From Marthasterias glacialis (taxonomy: Eukaryota > Echinodermata > Asteroidea > Forcipulatida > Asteriidae), in contig OU452227.1 of assembly GCA_911728455.2 (NCBI GenBank), positions 24,243,414-24,307,413 on the forward strand: a DNA stretch of 64,000 nucleotides. Reading direction: 5' to 3'. Positions within the stretch are counted from its first letter, which is position 1. Each line of letters begins with the position of its first letter. Below, one piece after another: positions 12,236-24,414 of this stretch. The notes below the pieces were generated by a model. It was not told the origin of the DNA and made no database searches. It worked only from the letters and a program-made list of their open reading frames with translations. Made by a program: the position numbers and the translations under genes.

Positions 12236-14044
12236 CTACTTTACACATTCTTACAAGAATAATCATTTCTTGAGCCAGTGTTGACCACAAAGACGGCGCA
12301 TTTCGAACTACTTCAATCGACTGCTGTTCTATATTGTTATTGTTGTTTATTGATGCTGTTTTTCTTCAACAATCTTTTATTGCGTACATGACACATGTCA
12401 AACGGCTTACTAGCCAGCAAGCTACTTGGATACCGAGAGTGTATATAAGAACCTTGTTAACAAGGCTAAAAATTTAGTTATGTATACTTTAGGGTTAACA
12501 TTGCCAAATGAGTTCCCATGAAAAGGCTCGACAGTTTTTTTAACGTATATTAATAAATTAAAGTGCTACTTTTCAAATAAGTTCCATTGCATGTGGCGAT
12601 CAGGTTCAGTGTTGATACATTCCAATTTTCACAGCGTGATGGGGTTTCCCGTTGCGAATGTCAAGGCAACCCATGCTTTCTACTTGCAGTATAGCTCTAG
12701 AGCAAGAACGAGTTATGTATACGACAATACAAGTTTAAGTTATAAACTGCTCCCCGGGGCCTAGATCAAAATGTAGACTGACGCTATAGAGACGGGAAAA
12801 CCCCAGTGGTGAAGTTTCTAGCAGACAATCAACACATAGCCTGTCTAAGTCTTGGACGGTATTTTAAAACAGACTTATTATTAATAAGTATTGTTCTTCG
12901 TTAATAAAAGGGGCATGGGTGAGGGTGCTAAGTTAGGCTGATTTCGGAGGTCATGTTGCTGTGAATGAACTCATGTAACACTGGTTCGAATCAGCGCGTG
13001 TGTCTTGGTCTTCGAATCATCAAACTACGTAGTTACCAATCGCTGAATTAATGGAATGATGAAACTCCATGTTTCGAGTGGATGGCTGATCTTATTCCAC
13101 CCGCTCCCATCTTGTGCATAACCGTGGGGTGTTTATTATGCGATTTTATTTGATCAGACAATACGCCACTCAATAACAACAGTGTGCAATGAAGAAATCT
13201 CAGCATGCGTCAGTTGTATCGCTACAGAATAGCACTCAAGGAAATTTAAAACCGACAATCAATGCATTCATCATTCGAGGAAACCTTTGCTATACCGGAC
13301 GTTTTCTTTTTTCCCTGTTACCTTTTTTTTTAAACATGAAGTTTGTTTAAAACAAACAAGATCCTGATGTGTTGTCATTATAAAATACAGCATAATACAA
13401 ATGCCACTATGCACTTACCATTGACACTGTGATGAGGGGAACTGGAGAGCAAGCAATAACGAATGCAGCAGCCTACGAACGGCCCAGACAAATTTGATTT
13501 CCAACCTGGCCTGTACCGACTACTAATAACATATGAAGAATGAACAGCATGCGCACTTTGTGTGCCGTTTATGCGCAAATGCAGGGCTCACGGTACGACG
13601 TGTGCCGTTAATCGACCGTACGGGTCCGACGTATAGTGACTTTGGCTATTGGCAGTTATGTCAAACAACCGGCTATCAGCAATCTGGCCATAGCCACTGC
13701 CGAAACAATATTGGCCATGGCGTTAGGTGTTGGGATGGGGGTGGCTTGCACGCCTGATCCCAAAATAATGATTGCTCATCACAAGAAATGTGTAGTTGGA
13801 AACGAAGCAATAACGGACCTTTTGTATTTCATGGTTTTTGCAGAGGTAAAAGCTCAAGGGGTCTATAATATTATAAATAATGTATCACGTTACAGTATTC
13901 CCAGGGCGTGATGATACATTATAGGCAAATAACGAATCTATGTATACTGCGAAGCTCGAGCCACTATGTACACAACGTGGAAAATGAAAATGAAAATGGT
14001 GTTTCTGGAAAATGAAGCCCTCACATACAAACAAATCCTGCTCT
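12236..14044. other. Non-coding stretch
   Basis: No supported gene. The patch 13530-13760 is richer in G and C and contains short inverted words (GGCTATTGGC, GGCCATAGCC), but its open frames lack splice signals and family character. Confidence 0.4.
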
Positions 14045-14326
14045 TATCGTGTACGTGCACGATAACCCTGGACTTATTGTGTACGTGCACAACAACTATA
14101 TGTACGTACACGATAACTATCATGTGTGTACATGATAACTGTCATGTACATACACGACAACTAACTTTTATTTATTTTTTTTATTTAGAACCATCTTTAT
14201 AGTGGGTAACCCATCCAGAAATGCTGATCATTTGGGGCCCTTTTATACAAAACATTTTTTTAAACGTCAAAATTTACATCATTGTGTACGTCCATGATAG
14301 CTACCGTGTACGTATACGATAAATTA
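14045..14326. repeat. 22-bp palindromic-unit array, five plus two copies
   Basis: Five units of about 22 bases at 14045-14162, each an imperfect palindrome around GTACGTGCAC or GTGTGTACAT and ending GATAAC or CAACAAC. After about 120 unrelated bases, two more units follow at 14281-14326. The fourth unit has perfect 8-base arms (TATCATGT / ACATGATA). Confidence 0.8.
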
Positions 14327-14595
14327 TGTTACAGTTGGCCCCATAAACATCAACCTTCCTTTTGTTACATTCACAGCATGAAATTGTCAAACCTCTCACT
14401 TTTCTGGAATTGTTCACACAGGATTTCCGAATGTGAAAACGGCGCCCTTAAACCCGTCTTAATTACCAATGTTTTTTTTTTTAGAAAGACACAAATACAG
14501 ACACATAGTCACGGTAAACTCAAGGGTAACCAGTGGCGCGACCTCGCTTGGTGTATGACCTCATCACCATTGACCCAATAGAACTCCAAATTGAC

Positions 14596-14847
14596 TCATA
14601 AAATGATAGGGTCAAGCTCTGTAGAGAGACTCTTTAGAGTCAACCCATCTTCAACAAAAATGTCACGAGTAGAATTTCGTCTTTGATTGTCTGTCCTTGG
14701 CCTAATTTGATGGCACTGCATCCTACAGACTTCAGCGCTTGTGATACGGCCCGTTATAGAATCACCTGCATTACATGGCGCAGTAAAACACAGAATTCTG
14801 TGACAAACAGCACATTGAAATTCAGCCTTGTCAGGTCGAACGAAAAT
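14596..14847 (-). CDS. Possible last exon of a cysteine-containing protein
   Basis: A minus-strand frame of 83 codons opens right after a good acceptor (CATGTAAATTGCAG) and runs to a TGA. It encodes six cysteines arranged as FQCAVCHRILCFTAPC and, later, EVCRMQC, followed by a polar, basic tail. Several AATAAA words occur on the minus strand about 420 bases past the stop (14168-14182), which would suit a terminal exon. No family is recognised and no upstream exon was found. It could be a chance open frame; the internal GCAG|GTGATT site would also shorten it. Confidence 0.3.
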   Translation of the reverse strand: MFVRPDKAEFQCAVCHRILCFTAPCNAGDSITGRITSAEVCRMQCHQIRPRTDNQRRNSTRDIFVEDGLTLKSLSTELDPIIL

Positions 14848-15670
14848 CTGCAATTTACATGAACTCAGTATCAGTGTTATGTGTCATTGCTCTCCCCATC
14901 CTATAACAAATCAATTTTGTTATTCTAATAGTATTATACAATCAAAATAACTGTTTCAGTTGATTACCTTCTTTTGTTTCAACGTGAGCTGCTCTTTGTT
15001 TCAGTGAAATGAAATGCAGGTGTTTTCACGTCTCCGTTTAATGAACATTTTTGTAAAAATGTGATGGAGACAGGAACGATGAAGTGTACAACACAACTCA
15101 TACTCGATCTCGCCGTGGACGGAAGCAGGGTAAGCGTGCACTATGGAGGATTCCATTATGGTCCCCACTTCCTAGGGTTTTCACAACGACACGACATAAT
15201 ATCTGTAAAGAGGGGGGAGAGACCATAAACATTTAAGGTTCACTTTTTAATTGAAATATCATTACTATTATTTTTCAAACAGGCATCTTTAATATAACAA
15301 AAACAGAGATCAGAGTTGACCGTTTATCACTTACACAAATCACAATATGATAACCGTGGTATTTACATATACTTTGCTCTTTTGACTAGTATTATGTGTG
15401 TACACACGTTTGAATTATGGTTATACATTCCCTAAAGCAATAGTACAAAATCAAACATTTCCTGTTTCATTTTTTTAATGTAAAGCTTGTATAGGTATAA
15501 AAGCTAATAAAAAAAATCAATTTTTAGTACTTTCCCCCTTCTTCTGTTTCTTCTTTTTGTATTGCATAGAACACGAAAGTGAAAAACCACATGGGCTATA
15601 TAGTTACAAGTTAAACTTTGTTTGGAAAATCTAAAATAAGTTCCAGTTTGACTGAGTTGTGAAAAGAACA
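14848..15670. other. Non-coding stretch
   Basis: No supported gene. A 22-codon open patch at 15064-15129 ends in a GTAAGC donor but lacks support; it is listed among the rejected items. Confidence 0.35.
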
Positions 15671-15862
15671 GGGGCCCATTTCATAGGGCTGCTTAAGCAG
15701 ACAATGATGCTTAACAATATTTTGCTAAGCAAAATTAAGCAGGAAACCAGTCATAAAAGTTACATGTTACATTGTATTTTGGCTGGTAACCGTACTCTGG
15801 TAAGCATAATTGTTTTGTGCTTAGTTACTTTTTGTACTTGAGCAGCTCTACATAATTGGGCT
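15671..15862. repeat. Small inverted-repeat element (MITE-like), complete copy
   Basis: The left end reads GGGCCCATTTCATAGGGCTG and the right end, inverted, reads GCCCAATTATGTAGAGCTG, giving imperfect terminal repeats of about 20 bases. The inside is built from TTAAGCA and GCTAAGCA words and a TTTTGGCTGGTAACC block. Related copies are at 8484, 49768, 50669, 50860, 55425 and 55698. The short length and lack of coding sequence suit a non-autonomous DNA element. Confidence 0.7.
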
Positions 15863-17320
15863 TTGGCCTTGCTTATCTTTAGAACTTGGAGCAATTTAAT
15901 GAGTGCAAAATACTGTATTGTGTAGACTTTGTATGATTCCTCAGCGAGGATTAGTTTTCAAGGCATGGCTGCAGTAAAGGGCGGCATGGACACAAAAGTG
16001 ACTCAAATACAAGGAATTGAAAATAAGGGTCTCGTGATACGATTATTGCTGAACTTCTCATGTACCATTTTGGTTTACGCCTGTGAAAAGAACCCACTGA
16101 CATGCCTGCTACTGACATTTGCTCTGATAACAAGTAATCAAAATGATTTATCCACGAGAACTTACTACTTCCTATTAATGTATTTTGTCATTTTGTTTTG
16201 CCGTTGTGTGTGTGTGTGTGGTTTTCACTGTTATTTTTTGTAACAACTTCCTTGTAGAACTGTACGCATCCAAACCATTGGCCAATTGTTTGTCAATGAC
16301 ATGTGACTATTTTATAGGGGGATTTCCCTTTAAAACTTAGCGTACAAGATTATTGACTACACTGTTGCTGTAGTTCTATAAATACACGCCTACTCGAGCA
16401 AAGCGGGTCCGTGGGGGGGGGGGGCTGTGTGTAAAAACCTTCAGGGCTGAGTTGCGCATGAGTCATTTTCTGATAGGTCTACACAATACCAGGGTGGGTC
16501 ACAAACACCAAGGACCTGGACTCCGACAGGTAACGCGATGTGTTCACAATGATACGCATCGATTATGCATAAAGGGTCGTGTTGCGTAAAAGCAGGACAG
16601 TTCTACTTCTACTTCAACGTTCACTGCCTGGACTACTTGTGAGTGAGTTTATTATTTCTGTTAAATTTTACAGCATTTTCTAATTGTTTCACCTCCATGG
16701 TTGAAGCATTTAGTTCCATGCCAAGACTGTGTGAAGTGTTTTGTTTTAACTGCTGTATTTCTTCATGCGATTATGTCGTTTGTACCTCAGTGATTCGGCA
16801 TCGGTGTGTGTGTGTGGTTTTTATCAGCACCCGTCTATAACGATGAGGTGCGGTATTCAACAACAAAGTACATACAATCATAGAGATCTCGCTTTATTAG
16901 AATAATATAATGAAGGTCGATGATTGAGGTAGCATGGAGGTAGATGTATTCAAGACCAAAAACACAAATGTTGCTGTGCCGGGAATTTATTCAGACTCGA
17001 ATGCCAAATCCATGAATCCCTCGACACCGCACATTAAACCCAAACGGTACTGATGAAGATACTAGTTTTAAGTTGGTCATGATTTAAAAAAGAAGTGGCG
17101 GTTGGTTCATAAAGAAAATATGTTCTTCCTCCATGGTTGGATCATAGAGTTCAATTAAGCTATTCTGGGTTGAAACAAGAAACTCATGCATGTGTAGTAG
17201 TTGGAATTTAGATACATGTTTTTTTTCAACAACGAGGATTGATGCCAGGATTCTACCACGTTGACCACATAAATTAAGTTCTTACGGGACCCTTTGTTGA
17301 TTTCTGTTCGTTTTTTTTAG
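15863..17320. other. Upstream region of the PH-domain gene
   Basis: No coding exon seen. Because the first coding exon begins just after a splice-acceptor-like T-tract, a 5' untranslated exon is expected here. A GTGAGT donor at about 16638 (after GGACTACTT) and a GTAACG donor near 16531 are candidates but cannot be separated from chance. Confidence 0.35.
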
Positions 17321-17328
17321 ATTGAATC

Positions 17329-17400
17329 ATGGAAGAGAGTAATTCTGACGCTCCAATGGAGGGCTATCTTCACAAGCGGTCTCATGCCGGTGTGATAAAG
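17329..17400 (+). CDS. PH gene coding exon 1
   Basis: 24 codons from ATG (context AATCATGG) to the donor AAAG|GTATGA, phase 0. It encodes the first strand of the PH domain. A TTTTTTTTAG acceptor lies 8 bases before the ATG, so the transcript probably has an untranslated first exon. Confidence 0.8.
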
Positions 17401-20400
17401 GTATGACAGTTTGATATCGTTAAAAACCCTGTAAGTCTATTCAGTAATAGTATAGGGGTCGTAAACCAAGCAGATAATTCTGCCCTCCCCTCTCGGCCAG
17501 ACAGTCTTATGGGAATGTTATATCTACCCTGGGGGAATTTTCTGTCATATCCCCTTATCTCGCTCAAGAACATCAAGTAATATTTCTTAATGGCTCTAAA
17601 GTTTTCAAAGACACTTAAACTTTAAATTGATTCCCCCCCCCCCCCTTTGTGAATTTATTTTGCTTTTTGGGGAGCCCTTTGCGAAACCGGCTTGGGCTTC
17701 GACTTATGCTCAAAGGATTTAGAAAATATGTGATTTCGATGTGGGGCTTCAAACAGGCTGACGGAGCCTAAGCCGTGGACGAAGTCATGGTTTACAAAAG
17801 GGCCGAAGTATACAGACATTATGTTTAATATTGGTGAAGGGGGACACATAATTTCCGAAGACATTCCCCGGTGGAGACCAAAATTTCCTCGGTACGTACG
17901 GGAGGAATGTTAACCTAAAAGTTTGAATCCTGAGAGGGTATGTCTGGGGGAACAATGGTTTATAGACAGTCCAGGTAATTCGGTCCGGGAGGACATCAGA
18001 ATCTCCGAGGGACAAGAATCTCTGGGGAAAGCCGGTCACCAGTGGGTGCACACGCAAGTAAATTACTGCCATGCATGGGTCATGGTTGGTCAGACCATGG
18101 AGGTCTAATTCTACCTCCATGGTCAGACCATAGAGAAAGTCAAAGGGTAAGGTCGGACCCGACACAAGAGGAAAACTAAAACTTTAGAGACATAATAAGA
18201 GCCCCCAAAAGGTGGTCCGGGTGGAGTGGGAGCCAGCAATTCTCATGGATGCATGGCATCAATTTAGATTTCCCTTCTTCAGTACACCCATGTGTACTTT
18301 TCGCGTGTACCTATGCAATTCCAACAATGTTCTGTTTCCTGGTACATAACATGTACATTGTGTTAGAATATTGAGGAAGATGTAGCCCAGATAACACTGT
18401 TTATTTTGACAAATTTTCCTCTTCCACGCAGTCCTTGAAAAAGAAATGGTACGTGCTTAAGGATGGGGAACTGAGATGTTATCAAAATGAGGATGTCTGT
18501 ACAAAAAACGTAAGTTACACAAAAAAATATGGACCTTTATATATAATGTAAAATACAGGATTGGTAAAGCTGATAGTGCAGTGTTCTTATTGTGATGCAA
18601 TGTTAAACGAAATTGAAAATTCGGGCTCAATCCGTTGTCCGAGTCAGGAGAAAATAGTTTTTTCATGTATGAATCAAACAAAGTACGAACACTGAACTAT
18701 CAGCTTTATCGATCCTAAACTTTACCTTTAAACTTCTTCCAAAACAAAAAATGCAAGAAATATTTCAATGTGGACATGCTCTAAAAAATAATCGGTGCGT
18801 TATATGTCGTTGAAATTAATGCGGATGGGAGTCAACACTGTTTACTGTGTACACTCTTGGGGAAGTTTTTTTTTACAGGGGCCGGAAGGGAATGTTTTTT
18901 TTAGCTGGCATTTGATGAAATTGAAGACGAAAAGTCACAGCTCCGGAACTTCTTATACTTGAACAGTCGTCTGCAAAAGAAAAGAGTCGTTGTGTTGGCC
19001 GAATCGTGCCGGTATATTCACTGGTTGTGTGTTGAGTGAATATTAACTTCATGGCATACTTATTTATATTATCCTAAATTTTGTTTTCAATAAACACACC
19101 TTACAACTTATACCTTTGGAAATGTCATGTTTAGGGGAAAAATGTTTAAAAAACATGAAACAGGTTATGTTCTGTTATGAAAATTTGGACAGTTCATCAA
19201 TACGTCCTTATTTTGATTTGGCAAAACCGAAATAAGAAATTGAGTGTGTGGACAATTTCTCCAATGTTTTGTTTTCTGGTGGAAATATTTCTCAGAACAA
19301 AATTTCATTGTTTACATCGTCATGCGCATAAGCTCCTCTCCAAAAACATCAGATTTACCCGTTTAAAGTCTGCTGCTCCGAAGGTTTCCCATTGTTTCAT
19401 TAAACAATATTGGAAACTTTGCATGGTGTGAAGACACTTATCTAGTAAGGTTTACGGAGACAACATGTACATAAAACTATCTCTATATGAGTTGTAGTTT
19501 TCTGAAAAGAACCGTTGGTTAACAACTCGACGTTTCGATCAGTATACTCGGATCGTCTTCAGGAGAATGATGACGACCAGAGCAAAAACCAAAGTGTTAA
19601 ATGAAGACTTAAATAGTTCGGTCAATGAAAATACTTTTAAAAGTAACTCAATTGAAAAGTTGAATTTACACTTGTATGTTGGTATCCTTGCAGGCAGAGA
19701 TGTACCAAGATGCGTTACCAGTGAATCATATCCAGACAGTCCGCAATGCCAACGAAAACCACGGCGTAGAGGTTGTCACTCAACAAAAGAAATTCATACT
19801 GGTATGGTATTATGTTGACTTTTATATTTTAATGATGCCAGGTGCAATTTTTGGCCGATTTGGCCCGAAAATGTAGAGTTAAAAATTGTTATAAGCTTTC
19901 AAAGGTATTGCGAGAATTTCTTATTACAAAATGATACGTGGTAATTTAATAATAAAAAACTAAAAATGTATTTTCGGGATCCTATCTTGCGTCCATCAGC
20001 CACACAGTACAAACCAGTTTGCATGTTCCATGTATGTTGTGCATTGTGCGTTTGAAACTGCATCATCTGTCAAAATTCGTTCAGAATAAAAATTGTTAAA
20101 ACTTGGCATTGCAATTTTAAATTAACCAGTGAGTGAACTTACCACCCTGTTGTGTTTAAAAAGGGTGTAATGGTAATACATCATGACTGTTGTTTAGGCT
20201 GTTATGGTGGGATTTTGGGGTTGGTTTTTTATTATTATTTTTTTCCATTGATTGTTTATGAAAAATGAGCTTTCAAATTTTAAATTGTCAATTAGTACTT
20301 CTCACTTGTATATTTAACTTTGTGGGCGGTCGTAATAACAAGTCACATAATTTGAAAGAACCCTTTCAAATGTGAATATTATTTATAAATCCTGTTTAAA

Positions 20401-22408
20401 TAAAAGATATTAGAGTAGATATTTCAATACCCGAGAATCGGTTTCACTGCCCTATTATTAGACATGTGCCTTTGTTCTATTGAAAAACCTTTGTGCGAAT
20501 TTGCCATGATAATAAGCAACGTTGGAAGTGAATGCGGAATAAGCAAACATTATGTACATCGTCAGCTTTGGTGTTTCGGGGTTGAATCAGTTGTCTCGTT
20601 CATCAATATCAAATTGAACGATTTTAGACCCGCACTGACTGGTTAACAAAAAGGAAAAATAACAAGGTTATTGGACACCTTTTGTATAACGATTTTTAGG
20701 TACTAGAAACAAAAGGGAAGATGAAGAAATAATTCGATAAACAAACTGAATATTTGCAGACGAAAAGCACCAATAAAAACTTGGTCAACCTACAGAAATT
20801 CCACACGGACGCAAGTACATTTTGTACGTTGAATACTATAGTATCCGCCAAACAAGACGCTCGTGACGCATTTCAGCAACAAAATCTAATGATAATGTGA
20901 TGTTATCACGTCTTTTTCTTGTTTTTCAAGGTGGCATCAAGTGAAGAGGATCAAAAGAAATGGATCAAGGCGATTTATGAAGCACTAAAAGACAACAGAC
21001 CTCGGGCAGTGTCATGCCCGACTGATAAGACATCCCCTACCAGGTAAGACTAAAAGCAAGAAACTTAACCATTACCATCCTTCGGATGGGACGTAAAGTC
21101 GTAGGTCCTGTGTGTTGTGTAATGCATTTAAAAGAACCCAGTACACTTATCGTTAAGAGAAGGGGTTTGCCCCGGTGTTTGCCCCGGTGTTTCATGCAGT
21201 TGCTGCTAAATGCGCCGCAGGACCTCGTAAACCCTTATAAGGTGCATGCTACATAAATGGGGCTCATAATTCAAAAACCTGTCTTAAGAAAATAATAATA
21301 AGCGCCTCGAGTACTTAATTATTGTTGGGCTATATAAGAAAATTCCAGTATATTACACTGCAGATTATGCAAACCCGCAAAGAGAGATGAAATAATTATT
21401 GTAACATCATTTTGGGCATCGTTTTTTTATTTCAGACAAAATTAATTCCAACCTTTTCTTCTTCTTTTTTTTTTTTGTCACTTAAGAAAAATCTCAGCAT
21501 CGAAGTTTGGTTTGCCCCGTATATTTTTCAACCGGAAATCCTTAGATGAGACGCAAAGCGAGACGCAGAGTGAGACGCAGAGTGAGACGCAGAGTCAGTT
21601 CTACGTCGATCCGTTGACTGCAAATGTACCGTCTCATTCCCGGGCCGAGGTAGGCGTCCAAGCAGATTTCCAGATACCTCAACCTGAAACACCTGCAGAA
21701 GTAAGTAAAGAATGTCAAGCTGATGTTGTGGACATTTTAGACGCACGTGGAGCTACCGCCACAGAGACGAAGACTGAAAATGCTGACAATAACCGTCACT
21801 CCGTAACTGAAGGTTCGCATCTGCTGGACGAATCTGAGCAAGGGGATATCAGCTGTGTTGAATGCAAACCAAAGGAAACAACCGACAACTCGATCGTTTT
21901 AAACAGTCAAGTCGAATCGCAGGACACCCCTCGTCCTCAACCCTGTCTAGATGAGCAAGCAGGGCTCGTTAAGGCATTGACGAAACAACATAATGTGAGT
22001 TACGAGAACGGTGATATCACTCAACAGGAAAAGACCAAAGCAGGGAAAGAAAGCGAACCCTCTTTCGACCCCAAAGCGCCGTCGGACAGTTCAGACGCTT
22101 CTGGTCATGATCAGGTAGACACACTCGTTCAAACCATGGAGACTTTTCCTCTCAACGAACCCCTACCTGAGAAGGAAACTTTAGATAAAGACGACGAGAA
22201 AGTCGCTGGTGCAAAGATAGAGAATAGCATCAGTGAGCTAGAGGCGCTCCTGCAATCAATCTCAGAGGGAAGGCTTAGTGATTATGATCTCGAGGATTTC
22301 TCCAGTGTCGATGAGTCTATCTCGATAGGAAGCGATGATGAAAGTGAAACAACACAACAAGAGGGACAATCTGCATTCGAACAACTGCAAGAACTATTAA
22401 AGGGTTAA
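17329..22408 (+). CDS. PH-domain protein with long acidic C-terminal tail (430 residues)
   Basis: Five coding exons join in perfect phase: 17329-17400, 18432-18509, 19694-19801, 20931-21043 and 21487-22408. Residues about 10-106 form a pleckstrin-homology domain: MEGYLHKR (strand 1), LKKKWYVLKDGELRCY (strands 2-3), the middle strands, KKFIL, and the C-terminal helix SSEEDQKKWIKAIYEAL with the invariant tryptophan at 97. PH domains bind phosphoinositides or proteins and usually bring their host to membranes; the basic LKKK patch would suit lipid contact, but specificity is not readable. Residues about 125-430 are polar, rich in Glu, Asp, Ser and Gln, carry four ETQS repeats at 145-160, and end in an acidic stretch (DYDLEDFSSVDE). 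No second domain is recognised. The start follows an in-frame acceptor-preceded leader, so a 5' untranslated exon is likely. The paralogue name is not assigned. Confidence 0.85.
18432..18509 (+). CDS. PH gene coding exon 2
   Basis: 26 codons between acceptor CTTCCACGCAG and donor AAAC|GTAAGT, phase 0 at both ends. It holds the KKKWYVL strand typical of PH domains. Confidence 0.85.
19694..19801 (+). CDS. PH gene coding exon 3
   Basis: 36 codons between acceptor TATCCTTGCAG and donor ACTG|GTATGG, phase 0. It encodes the middle strands of the PH domain, ending QQKKFIL. Confidence 0.85.
20931..21043 (+). CDS. PH gene coding exon 4
   Basis: 113 nt between acceptor TTGTTTTTCAAG and donor CCAG|GTAAGA. 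It encodes the C-terminal helix of the PH domain with WIKAIYEAL and leaves two bases that the last exon completes to AGA. Confidence 0.85.
21487..22408 (+). CDS. PH gene last coding exon, acidic tail
   Basis: Follows a long T-tract and GTCACTTAAG acceptor; one base completes the split Arg codon, then 306 codons run to TAA. It encodes the whole disordered-looking tail, including a 12-base tandem repeat (ETQS four times). A distant AATAAA at 23417 is the first clear polyadenylation word seen. Confidence 0.85.
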
Positions 22409-24414
22409 ATTTGCTCTTGAAAAAAGTACAGTGACTGTGATTCAAATCAATAGAGCCGCTTCAGAATGTTGTTCAATAATTGTTTTAATTGCGTATAATA
22501 ACTTAGCTGAAGGCATGTGTTTTTATGGTCAGTTTGATAGTGATAGTCGCATTAGGATATGAACAACGTAGTCGCTGTGTGAGTGAATCATGTGTATTTT
22601 TAAGGGTGCAGAAAATAACCCACTTCACCTGACGTCACCACCTCCAATAATCTCGGTTGTACCATTTTGAAGATTCCCTGTGTGTGTTACAGCAGTGAGC
22701 ACTTTAGGCGACGTGCGCGTGGTGAGACGCGCACACTCTAGAAAACCCCCGGGTCACAACCTGGATTCTTGGTCCCAGGTGGCCTGACTGACCCATTTCT
22801 GGTTCAAGCTGACCCGGAAACTGGTGATCAAATTGGATTTTATTTCAGATTCTGTGTCAATTTGACCCAATTCTGGGTCATTTTGACAAAGATTCCGGGG
22901 GATACTAACCCAGAAAAGGAACAGGTGATCAATCTGATTTTTATTCAGATTCTGGGTCATTTTGACACAGATTCCGGGGGATACACGGGACCACAGGCCC
23001 ACGGGAGCCAGAGTTTTTAGAGTTCACCATTATATCTTTACATACAATTCGACTCAAAAAATGGCAGACTAATAAAAAAGTAAAAAACATTATACCGTAT
23101 ACATGTACAATGTACAATGTAAATGTATACCGGTACTGTAATCGGGGTTTGCTGTGATTTTCTTCTCACGCACACTCGAACGACGTGGCATTATTTCATA
23201 TCTTATTACTATTTGGCAAAATATTTTTTAGTGTAAATGTACATAATCATCACTTTAATTTTAACAATGATTTTTTTGATATTCAGAGAGTACATGTATA
23301 TTATTATTAATGGAATGTGAACGAGCTTGATTCCCCATTGCCTTTAATGTTGGAGACATCACTAAAGGCTTTTGATACTTTATAAACCAACTGAATCTAA
23401 GAATAATTTATTGGTAAATAAAGTAACAATAGCTGATTTTGTATGTTTTGTTAATCTTGTCAATATGTTGAGTTTTTGTGGGAATGGGGATGCTAGAACG
23501 CTCGAACCGCCCCGCCCACCCCCACTCAAAAAAATGAAATCAATAAAACAAATTCAAAAAATGGAGATAAAATAAATTAAGCTCAAACTTGCCTGAGAGA
23601 TGCATGTACATGTTTTTATTTACCGTTCGTTGTGACTGCTGCCCTCTGTTGACAACCTTAGTTATAGAAAGTTTCAACCGCAGGCTAGAGCGTCTTCTGG
23701 AAAAACCGGTAACGAACTTTGACGACATAAGCCCCCACCCCCGACCCGCCCATTAGCTTGTAGAAGGCAACGGCAACTAGATGTGACCTCGTAAACCCCC
23801 ACCCCTTCCCACCGGCTTGTAGAATTGCAAAGCGCCTACCCTACCCCACCCCCTCCCCTCCTTAATTCAAGGTTCATCAAAAATTTCACACATAATGTGA
23901 AGGAAAGTCTATAATAATAATATAAATAATAAATGAAAGTCTGGTGACAAATTTGCTTCTGTTTTCTTATGGCAAGTATATCTACATTTAATACCTTAAT
24001 ATTTCAGGATAAATATTATCACAAACTCCGTCGAATAAAGTTATATCACAAACAGTTCTCAGTTCTTTCCACATGACCATCAAAATGATTCCCGTCCCGT
24101 GAAATAAAGGCTGTTCGCCGAGTTGTTACAGCATCGCTGGCAGCGACAGTGTAAGTAAAACTACTGAGTGTTAACACGTCACTCCACAAGTCTAGCTCGA
24201 GTTGGTACAGCAAAATACAGGTGTGTAACTTTAACTGCATCCAAAAGGTTGATTTTATCAGTCAAAAATCGTTCAGATGAGAAGCACAATAAGAAAGGGG
24301 TAGACAAGTTCGCGATGTTTTTTTCACACGAGTATGGAAATGAAGTGTTTAGTTGCCTACATACAAATTACAATGTACAGTCATTGTTCATAAAATGCCG
24401 GTGGTCGGCAGTGT
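22409..24414. other. Intergenic space between convergent PH and H1 genes
   Basis: Contains the PH gene 3' region, a roughly 100-bp two-copy repeat (22820-22990), an AATAAA word at 23417-23422, and a two-copy C-rich duplication at about 23727-23835 (CCCCCACCCC ... GCTTGTAGAA). No further gene is supported. Confidence 0.5.
22820..22990. repeat. Two-copy repeat of about 100 bp with inner 'CTGGGTCATTTTGAC' repeats
   Basis: GGTGATCAA followed by a TTTATT-CAGATTCTG block recurs with a period of about 101 bases (GGTGATC at 22823 and 22924). CTGGGTCATTTTGACA and ATTCCGGGGGATAC each occur twice, and shorter GACCCA words continue to the left. Both strands are open for about 80 codons because of the repeat composition. 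Confidence 0.75.

Noticed and set aside
13636-13911. 91-codon frame on the plus strand with a hydrophobic stretch
   Set aside because: The start codon is not supported by context, an overlapping frame is also open, and no family is visible.
15064-15129. 22-codon frame ending in a GTAAGC donor (MKCTTQLILDLAVDGSR)
   Set aside because: The start is weak, there is no downstream partner exon, and the length is too short to separate from chance.
18088-18129. Hairpin around ACCTCCATGGTCAGACC in PH gene intron 1
   Set aside because: Small imperfect inverted repeat without further features.
18905-19039. Exon-like frame LAFDEIEDEKSQLR after a TTTTTTTTAG acceptor in PH gene intron 2
   Set aside because: It runs into TGA without a donor of matching phase, and joining the exons on either side without it gives a complete PH domain. 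It could at most be an alternative 3' end.
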